This document shows positions 8,139 through 16,300 of a stretch of 20,709 nt of DNA, piece after piece. A program made the translations under genes and the position numbers. Numbering within the stretch: the stretch's first letter is position 1; each line of letters begins with the position of its first letter. Location: contig DATATB010000063.1 of the NCBI GenBank assembly GCA_036268995.1, forward strand, positions 1 to 20,709. The letters are read 5' to 3'. The notes under the pieces are model-generated. The model worked only from the letters and a program-made list of their open reading frames with translations, had not been told where the DNA came from and searched no databases. This stretch comes from DATATB01 sp036268995 (GTDB lineage: Bacteria; Planctomycetota; Planctomycetia; Pirellulales; PNKZ01).

Positions 8139-8168
8139 AGTTGCCAGCGTGCTTCGGTCACATCGACC
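8139..8168 (+). repeat. Post-stop repeat element, copy 1
   Basis: AGTTGCCA (8139-8146) is followed by GCTTCGGTCACATCGACC (8151-8168), beginning 8 nt after the LRR stop codon. The same two blocks at the same spacing occur at 20062-20092. The core GCTTCGGTCACATCG also occurs at 9551 and 9996. Function unknown. Confidence 0.6.
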
Positions 8169-8221
8169 GGGCCGTCGCCCGCCTTGCAACCCGAAGCGGG
8201 TCACGATGTCTCGGTGCCCGC

Positions 8222-8227
8222 TATACT
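8222..8227 (+). promoter_or_regulatory. Candidate -10 box upstream of the GH26-like gene
   Basis: TATACT within GCTATACTG (8220-8228) lies about 95 nt upstream of the ATG. The same 9-mer recurs at 9608-9616 before the small ORF. No convincing -35 box is visible. Confidence 0.35.
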
Positions 8228-8322
8228 GGATTAAGTTCCCGCCGCGCTCCTTGCACGTCCGGAACCATCGACACGTTCGACCGAGACGAAACCAACCGAG
8301 ACGAAACGACGGGGTGCGCAAG

Positions 8323-9414
8323 ATGAATTCGTGCAAGGCATGGATCGCGGCGGTGATTTGCCTGCTGGTGACGGCTTTCTCGGCCGGCTCCGCGAACTCC
8401 GCCGAGCCGGCGCTGGGCACGTACCATTGGCCCAACGGCACCGCGGGCGTCGACGCGTTCGCGGCGTGGCTCGATCGCCCGGCGGTCTGGGGCCTCGATT
8501 TCGTCGGTGACGAATCGTGGGACAATGTCGAGTGGCCCGTGTGGTGGCTCGATGCCTGGTCAAAATGGGCGGCAGCGAAGCCTGGCCGTCGGTTGGTTCT
8601 TTCGATCCCCATGCTGCCCGGGCCGCTCGACGGCAGTGGGCCGAAGCAAGGCAAGATCGAGACCGGTCAGCCCGTTTCACTCGCCAAGGGGGCGGCCGGT
8701 TCGTACAACCACCACTTTAAGCAACTCGCCGCAAACCTGGTGACGTATAAGCTGACCGACACCATTGTACGCCCCGGTTGGGAATTCAACGGCGGATGGT
8801 ACGCCTGGCGGGCGAACGGGGATCCGGCGGCATTCGCCCGGTACTGGCGGCAGATTGTCTGCACCATGCGGGCAGTGCCGGGTTGCGAAGAGCTGAAGTT
8901 CTGCTGGAATCCGACGCTCGGCGACCAGGATTTCCCGGCCGAGCAGGCCTGGCCCGGCGACGATTATGTGGATTTCGTCGGTGTCGACGTCTACGACGAG
9001 ACGTGGAATGCCGACACCTATCCCTGGCCCGCCGGATTGACCTCAGAAGAGATCGAAGCCCGGCAACGAAAAGTGTGGAATGAATGGATTGTCTCCAGTC
9101 CCCGTGGTCTTGATTTCTGGAGCAACTTCTCGCGACAGCACGCGAAACCGCTGGCAATTCCGGAATGGGGCTTGAATCACCGGCCCGACGGTCACGGTGG
9201 CCTGGATAATCCGTACTTCATCGAGCAGATGCACGACTTCATCGTCGATCCGGCCAACCGCGTTGCCTTTCATTGCTACTTCGACGTCAACGGGGCAGTG
9301 GGCGGCAACCACCAGCTCTCGCCCGGCGTCGCCGGCAGCGGAAAGAAGGAGGGGACCGAGTTCTCGCGATCGGCAGCCGTCTTTCGAGCCTTGTTCCGCG
9401 CAGCGAAGCCGTAG
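8323..9414 (+). CDS. Secreted GH26-like glycoside hydrolase
   Basis: The 363-residue product has a clean signal peptide (MNSCKAWIAAVICLLVTAFSAGSANSA, cut about residue 27). The mature part is rich in Trp and Tyr, as in sugar-binding TIM barrels. IVRPGWEFNGGWYAW (about 148-162) fits the GH26 strand-4 region, with E154 as acid/base. LAIPEWGLNH (about 277-286) fits the nucleophile strand, with E281. YVDFVGVDVYD (215-225) is the usual barrel strand between them. GH26 enzymes mostly cut beta-mannans or related beta-1,3/1,4 glucans and xylans; the substrate cannot be decided here, and a broader GH-A clan member is possible. The frame is open upstream to 8149, but the ATG at 8323 starts at the signal peptide. 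The gene is preceded by its own TATACT box, so it is likely monocistronic. Confidence 0.85.
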   Translation: MNSCKAWIAAVICLLVTAFSAGSANSAEPALGTYHWPNGTAGVDAFAAWLDRPAVWGLDFVGDESWDNVEWPVWWLDAWSKWAAAKPGRRLVLSIPMLPGPLDGSGPKQGKIETGQPVSLAKGAAGSYNHHFKQLAANLVTYKLTDTIVRPGWEFNGGWYAWRANGDPAAFARYWRQIVCTMRAVPGCEELKFCWNPTLGDQDFPAEQAWPGDDYVDFVGVDVYDETWNADTYPWPAGLTSEEIEARQRKVWNEWIVSSPRGLDFWSNFSRQHAKPLAIPEWGLNHRPDGHGGLDNPYFIEQMHDFIVDPANRVAFHCYFDVNGAVGGNHQLSPGVAGSGKKEGTEFSRSAAVFRALFRAAKP

Positions 9415-9550
9415 GGCACTCGGACGGCACGAAGCGCTGATCGCTGGTTTTCCGTGTCGTCGTTTGCGAACTTAGACGGCGTCGTCCGAGGCAACCTAGG
9501 GCGCAGCGACACTCGACTCAAGGGCGGAGATTTCCGCCTTCGTCTTGCGC

Positions 9551-9565
9551 GCTTCGGTCACATCG
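9551..9565 (+). repeat. Post-stop repeat element, copy 2
   Basis: GCTTCGGTCACATCG begins 137 nt after the GH26-like stop and ~59 nt before the GCTATACTG box of the next ORF. Copy 1 has the same order, with the box ~70 nt downstream. Confidence 0.5.
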
Positions 9566-9609
9566 ATCGCTGCGCCGACGTGTCGCGTTTGATGCAGATC
9601 GCGAGTTGC

Positions 9610-9615
9610 TATACT
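9610..9615 (+). promoter_or_regulatory. Candidate -10 box upstream of the small ORF
   Basis: TATACT in GCTATACTG. A TTTGAT (9588-9593) lies 16 nt upstream as a weak -35 candidate. Confidence 0.35.
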
Positions 9616-9692
9616 GCTTCTTATTGCCGGCTCACTGCATCACGCTCGTTGCAGTGTGCGAACTGCTTTATCGACTCAGCGGAGCGGCGGTT

Positions 9693-9953
9693 TTGGATTA
9701 TCAGGTGAAATCGTTCCGAACCGCGCTTGCCGATTGGCAAGACCCGGACATTGCCATGTTCTATCTGGCGGTTGCGCTTGGTTTGATCGATGACTCGGAG
9801 CCCTGGGGTGGGCGGAAGGATCTGTTTTGGACGAACAATCCAGTGGGAAATTTGCTCCACGCACAGCTCCGTCAATTTGCGGACCTTGGAGCCTTGGATT
9901 TTGACGAGGCAGAGGGACGCTTTAGGTGGAATCCGAACTATGAGTTGCCCTGA
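9693..9953 (+). CDS. Small unrecognised protein, TTG start proposed
   Basis: From the TTG at 9693 the product is 86 residues. The visible core is ADWQDPDIAMFYLAVALGLI, then LFWTNNPVGNLLHAQLRQF and a closing FRWNPNYELP. It is soluble, acidic and rich in aromatic residues, with no signal peptide or membrane segment. I do not recognise the family. The frame is open from 9606, but that start overlaps the TATACT box. The TTG has GGAG (9681-9684) 8 nt upstream, better than the alternatives at 9654 (GTG), 9705 (GTG) or 9756 (ATG, 65 residues). Protein-like composition and a promoter-like box favour a real gene, yet its size leaves doubt. Confidence 0.5.
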   Translation: MDYQVKSFRTALADWQDPDIAMFYLAVALGLIDDSEPWGGRKDLFWTNNPVGNLLHAQLRQFADLGALDFDEAEGRFRWNPNYELP

Positions 9954-9995
9954 TTGCAGGGCGCTCAGGCGGTGTCGTTGGCCGTACGTTAACTT

Positions 9996-10010
9996 GCTTC
10001 GGTCACATCG
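9996..10010 (+). repeat. Post-stop repeat element, copy 3
   Basis: GCTTCGGTCACATCG starting 43 nt after the stop of the small ORF; identical over 15 nt to copies 1 and 2. Confidence 0.5.
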
Positions 10011-10083
10011 CCCGAGTTGGCTTACAGCCTGTTGAAGAATTCAACTGGCGGCGCACGGATGCGACACCAAAGCAGCGACGTAA

Positions 10084-10183
10084 GGGACGAACGCAAAATA
10101 ACTTCTCCGCAAACCCCTCGCCCCTTGCGGGAGAGGCCGGGTGAGGGGCCTGAAAAATCGGGAAGTTATTTTGCGTTCGTTCC
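10084..10183. mobile_element. MITE-like 100-bp element with 21-bp terminal inverted repeats
   Basis: The left arm (10084-10104) and right arm (10163-10183) are reverse complements at 20 of 21 positions; both contain GAACGCAAAATAACTT or its complement. The interior carries a GC-rich block (10114-10148) that starts CCCCTCGCCCC, has the hairpin-like CTTGCGGGAGAGG, and ends GTGAGGGG. Such blocks are typical of dispersed REP/MITE-type repeats. There is no coding capacity, so movement would need a transposase in trans. No clear target duplication is visible. Confidence 0.65.
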
Positions 10184-10377
10184 TAAGTCGATTGCGAGCC
10201 GTGCGGAGCTTTGACAAAGCGGTTTTTGGTGCTCGGTTCTTGGCCGGGATTCCGGTGCATGGCCGTTGGGTTGGACAACGGCTGTCCAAATTCGGCCCAC
10301 GAACAAGCACTAGATTGGCCCAGACGAACTAGCCATCCGCCGCTAAACACGCCGTGCTGCATGGTTTGGCGTTGGCT

Positions 10378-13300
10378 TCAACGTCCATCAACCAGCGCTG
10401 GCATTCGGACGGCCGGAGCCGTTAATTTCCACACAAGCGCTGCGGACTCTTCCACCAGCACGCCCGAGTTCCTAGAGAAAACTTCATCCAGCGCGAGCGG
10501 ACTGGGCGTACTCGAGGGCCCCGTCGCGACGACGGCAGGCAGGGAGATGGGTGCCGCGTCGTCGGCAACGTCGTCAGCCGGAATGAATGCCATGCGCGAC
10601 GAATCCAGGCCCAGGCTACCCATCACCAGCGCTAAGGCATCACTGGGCTTTAACGTCGGCATGGCAGGCGTGGTCGAATCGGCCAAAACCTGGAACAGTC
10701 TATCGGCAACGGGCGATGCGGCCGGTGCAGCAGCGGCCGATATGGTCAACGGAATCGCCGGCACCGCGACTTTCGATGTCGCGTAAGTCAGTGGCGAGAC
10801 GAGCGCGGGAGTAAGCCCGATCGACGTCGACGAGGCAGCTGAAACCGCCGTCGAGAACGACGCGACCGTCGCGGCTGGCTGCATAGCCGGCGCTGGGGGC
10901 GGCGTTGAAACGGCACTGTTGGGCATCGCCGCATCCCCACCGCCGGATGACGCAATCGGCGTACCCAGCGCGTAATCATTCACCTGTGATCCGTCGTCGT
11001 CCGGCAAAATGGGCAGAGCAATGGAATCGGGCGCTGCTGCCGTCAGAACATCGGGGGTCAGCGAGTCGGCTGGCAGCGCGTGGACCCCCAGCACGCCGGT
11101 CGGCAGTGCCGCGGGCGCCGATTGCTGAGGCAATGACGGAGTAAAAAAGGTGTCGATATTGCTGCCGACTTGCAGCTTCGCCAGCAAGACGTCGCTGTTG
11201 GTGATATTGGCCGCGCCGTTCACGTCTAGCTGGTAGTTGCTCGAATTGCTTACCGCGCCGACTTGCAACTTGGTGAGCAGCACGTCGCCATTAGTGACCG
11301 TGCCGCTGGCATTGACGTCGCCGGGCAGCACGTCGAAATAGAAGTTGAAGTCGCTGCCGGGCGTGCCATCGCCCGAGCCGGCCGCAAACGTGCTGACGCC
11401 GGTGGTCCACGCACCGTCGAGCTCGATGCCGTTGGCATCGGTGACGGAGTCGGCGGCCAGGTTGATAACGTACTTGTTGGCGACCAGCGCCGTGGAAAAT
11501 TGCCAAGTGGCGACATTGGTCGTGCTGTTGTAGCTGAATCCCGAGGTGGGAACGACCGTGTTGGCGGAGTTATAAAGTGTCAGGCTGTCTTGCGAGACAT
11601 TCACGAACTCGCTGAAGCCGATCGAAATCTGGGTGACGTTGGTCCAGGGGATGGTCGCCAATTGATTGGCGCCGGTAGCCAATTCGAAGCCCACGGCCGA
11701 ATTGCCCAGGCCTGCCGTTGACAGCATGCTCAGGTACGATGCGTTCCAGGCCGAGCCGCTGACAAACGCGCCGACGACTTGGGGCGCAACGGAGACCGCA
11801 GTCGTAGCCGTCGAACTGTTGTCGCTGATGGCAGCTTCGTAGCTGGAGGTGCCGACGGTGACCGTGTTGCTAAGAAATCCGCTGCTCACGTTGGCATCGA
11901 CCGAGGCCACGATGCTGAAGGTAGCCGAGGCGCCGGCTGGCAGCGTGGCAATCGTGTCGGTGACGTCGTTGCCGGACACGCCGAGCGTGAAGCCGGGGCC
12001 GGACGTTTCGCTTTGTGATGCGAAGCTCTCGCCGCTGGGCAATAGATCGGCCAGCGAGACGTTCTGAGCGTCGGTGGAACTATTATTCGTGACCGTGACC
12101 GTGTAGGTCAGGTTCTGCCCCGCCAGAACACTGCCGGCCGCTGAGACCGCCACCGCCACGTCAGTCGGCGTCGGCAGCGGCATTTCAAACAGGATGCCAT
12201 CGTTGTCGGTGCTGCCGCTGAAGGTCGTGCCATACAGCGCCATGCCGGCAAACGTCAGCGTGCCCACGGGTTCGGACCCATTGGAGCCCGCGAAGGAGTA
12301 CAAACTCTGGAAGTTACTGCCGTCGATGCCGATCGAGAAGAGCGTACCCTCGAAGGGGCCGCCGCCGAACTCAGTCACGCCGTAGATTGTCGAGCCGACG
12401 AGCGTCATGCTGGCCACCGGCTCCTGGCCGTCAGTACGAGAGAACGCGTGCAAAGTCTGAAAGCCGTTGCCATCGGTGTTGATCGAGAAGATGGTGCCGT
12501 CGCCGTCTGCGCCGCCGAACTCGGTCGTGCCGTAGAGCGTCGAGCCGGCCAGCAGCAGGCCGCCCGAAGGCCAGGCGCCGTCGTAGGCGCCCGAGAACGC
12601 ATACAGCGTTTGAAATTGGCCGCCGTCGGTGTTGACCGAAAAGATCGTGCCGTAGCCGTCGGCGCCGCCGAACTTGGTCGTGCCGTATACCGTCGAGCCG
12701 GCAACCGTGAGCGTGCTTACGGGATCCTTTCCGTCGGTGCCCGCGAAGGCGTACAGCGTCTGGAAGCCGCTGCCACTGGTGCTGATCGAGAAAATGGTGC
12801 CGTCGCCGTAATCGTCATTGGCCGGATTCCAGGCCGAGCCGCCTTCGACAGTCGTGCCAATCAGCGTCGAGCCGTCGACGGTCAGTCCCCCCTCGGGGTT
12901 GGCCCCGCTAGTGCCCGAAAACAAGTAGAGCGTCTGAAAGTCGCTGCCGTCGGGGTTGATCAAGAAGATTGTGCCATCGCCGTAGGTGGAAGCCGTTGGC
13001 TCCCACCCGAGGCCGCCGTAGGCGGTCGTGCCATAAAGCGTCGAGCCGACCAGCGTGAGGCCGGCGGCCGGTCCGCCGCCATTGATGCCTGAAAACGAGT
13101 ACAGCGTCTGGAAGCCGGTGCCGTCGGTGTTGATCGAGAAGATCGTGCCGTAGCCGTCGGCGCCGCCGGAATAGGTGGTGCCGTAGAGCGTCGAGCCGAC
13201 CAGCGTGAGGCCGGATTCGGGATACTTGCCGTCAGGATTGTCAAACTGAAAAGGGTACAGCGTCTGGAAGCCGGTGCCGTCGGAGTTAATTGAGAAAATT

Positions 13301-16300
13301 GTGCCGTCATTGTTGGGGCCGCCGTACTGGGTCGTGCCGTAGAGTGACGAGCCCACAAACGCGACGCTGGACCGGGACCCTGAGCCATCGGTATCGTCAA
13401 ACGAGTGCAAGGTCTGAAAACCCGTGCCGCCGGTGTTGATCGAAAAGACCGTTCCGTTGCCGTTGGCGCCGCCGTCGAAGGTTGTGCCATAGAGGGTCGA
13501 GCCGGCCAGCGTCAGCGCGCCGTTTGGATACGAGCCGTCGCTGCCCGAGAAGTTGTACAGCGTCTGAAAGCCGCTGCCGTCGGTGTTGATCGAGAAGATC
13601 GTTCCGTCGTTGTTGGTGCCGCCGAAGTCAGCCGTGCCATACAGCGTCGAGCCGGCCAGCGTCACGGGGGAACTGACCTCGTTGCCGTCGGTTGACCACC
13701 AGAAGGAATACAGCGTCTGAAAGCCGGTGCCGTCGGTGTTGATCGAGAAGATGTTGCCGTCACCGTGGAAGCCGCCGTACTGGGTCGTGCCGTAGAGCGT
13801 CGAGCCGGCCAGCGTCAGGCTGGCAGTGGGCTGGTTGCCGCCTGTTCCTGAGAACGAGTACAGCGTCTGAAAGCCGGTGCCGTCGGTATTGATCGAGAAA
13901 ATAGCGCCTTGGCCGCTGGCGCCGCCGGATACGGTGGTGCCGTAGAACGTCGAGCCGACTAGCGTCAGGCTGGCCTCGGGTCCATCGCCATCGGTATCGT
14001 CAAACGAGTGCAGGCTCTGAAAATCGCTGCCATCGGTGTTGATCGAGAAAATCGTACCATAGCCACCATTGGAGCCCGCTGAATTCCAGGCTGGACCTCC
14101 CTCTTCGGTTGTGCCGTAGAGCGTCGAGCCGACCAGCGTCAGGCTGGCCATCGGATAAGATCCGTCGGTACCCGAAAATGAATACAGGACCCGATACCCG
14201 CTGCCGTCCGCATTGATGGCATACACGCTGCCGTCGTGGTTGCTGCCGCCGTCCTCGGTTACGCCGTAAAGGATCGATCCGTTGGCGATCAAGCCTTCCG
14301 GGAGGCTTGCCCGCGCCTGCCCGGTGAACGAGTGCAGCGTATCGACGGTGTACACGAAAGTGACACTCGAGATCGCCGCCGCGGTATTGTCCGACGCCAG
14401 GGCGTCGTCGTTAGCGGCCACGGCGGCCATGTCCGCCAACTGCGTGCCGTTGGAGGCTTCGACGGCAGCCACGATCGTAAACGTGGCCGAGGTGGCGGCC
14501 GGCAAAGCAGCGATCGTGTCGCTGATCTGGTTGCCAGCGTTGGCCAGGGTGAAGCTGGGGCCCGCGGTTTGAGCTTGCGAGACAAATGTTTCGCCGCTGG
14601 GGAGCAAGTCGGCCAGAGACACGTTCAAAGCGGCCTGGGTGGCATCGCTCGAGACGGTTACGGTATACGTCACGTCCGCCCCGGTTACGGTCGTGGCGGC
14701 CACCGAGTTGGTTACCGCCACGTCGGCCGCCAGCGGCAGCGAGAAGATCGTCCCGCCGTTGCCGAAACCGCCATAGGCGACAGTCCCGTAAAAAGTTGAC
14801 CCTCCAAGAATGAGCCCTCCATTCGGCTCATAACCGGCGCCATCGCCGCTTGAAAACGAGTACAGCGAGGTGAAACCAGTCCCGTCGGTATTGATTGAAA
14901 AGATGGTGCCATCGCCGTCGACGCCACCGCGCTGGGTCGTGCCAAACAGCACCGAGCCGACCAGCGTCAGGCCGGAAACGGGCGTCTCACCGTCGGAATT
15001 GGAAAACGAGTGTAAAGTCTGAAAGTCGCCGCCGTCGGTGTTGATGGCGAAGATCGTACCGTCGCCGTCGCTACTGCCCATTTCGGTCATGCCGTAGAGC
15101 GTCGAGCCGACCAGCGTTAGGCCGGCGATCGGTCCGGCGCCATCGGAATTGGAAAACGAGTGTAAGGTCTGGAAGTCGCTGCCGTTGGTGCTGATCGAGA
15201 AGATCGTGCCATCGCTATCGAGGCCGCCGCCATTGGTCGTGCCGTAGAGCGATGATCCGACCAGTGTGAGGCTCCCCTCAGGGGCGCCGCCGTCGGATTC
15301 TGAAAACGAGTGTAAGGTCTGAAAGCCGGTTCCGTTGGTGTTGATCGAAAAGATCGTGCCGTAGGCGCCTTGACCGCCCTCCCATGTCGCGCCGTAGAGG
15401 GTCGTGCCGTTGAGGGCGAGGCCGCCCTCGGGCAAGTCGCCGTCGGAGAAGGAAAATGAGTGCAAGGTCTGAAAGTCGGTTCCGTCGGTGTTGATCGAGA
15501 AGATCGTGCCGTCGCCGTTACTGCCGCCCCCCGATGTCGCGCCGTAGAGCGTCGTGCCAATGACGGTAAGGCTGCCATCGGGAGAGGACCCGTTGGCGCC
15601 GGAGAATGAATAAAGCACCTGGTATCCGGAGCCATCGACATTCATCGAGAAGATCATGCCGTCGCCATCGAGACCGCCGTACGCGGCCGTGCCATAGAGC
15701 ATCGAACCGACAAGCGTCAATTCCGCGCTCGGAGACACGCCGTCCCTCGAGGCGCCAAACGAGTCCAAGGTCTGAAAGCCGGTGCCGTCAGTGTCGACCG
15801 TGAAGACCGTGCCACCGCCTCGGTTGCCGCCTCCGGCGGTCGTGCCAAACAGCGTCGAGCCGGCGAGCGTCACGCCGGAATCGGCACCGTGACCGCTGGA
15901 AACCGAAGAATCGGAAAACGAGTACAACGTCTGAAAGCCGGTGCCGCCGGTGCTGATCGTGAACACCGTGCCGCCGCCATTGGCGCCGTCGCTGCCGCCA
16001 GCGGTCGTCCCGTACAACGTCGAGCCGGCGAGTGTGAGAGAGCCTGCGGGGTTGTAGCCGTCGTTGCCCGAGAAGGAATGCAACGTTTGGAAGCCGCCGC
16101 CACCAACGCCGATCGAATAGACGGTCCCGTCCCGGTAGGCACCGCCGAACCCTGTAGTGCCGTAGAGCGTCGCGCCGGCCAGGGTCAGGCCGGCCGCGGG
16201 CGAGGCGCCGTCGGAATTGGAAAACGAATGTACGGTCTGGAAGTCGCTGCCGTCGGTGTTGATCGCGAAGATCGTACCGTAGCCATCGAGGCCACCGTCA

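Larger units (their letters stand above)
9954..10377. other. Gene-free stretch between convergent genes
   Basis: No supported gene. It holds repeat copy 3 (9996-10010) and the MITE-like element (10084-10183). The rest (10184-10377) shows nothing I can name. It is the 3' side of both the small plus-strand ORF and the giant minus-strand gene, so it should contain their terminators, but no clear hairpin plus T-tract is seen. Confidence 0.6.

Noticed and set aside
8151..8197. GCTTCGG (8151-8157) and CCGAAGC (8191-8197) as a terminator hairpin after the LRR gene.
   Set aside because: The loop is 33 nt, there is no T tract, and the second arm is not found near the other repeat copies.
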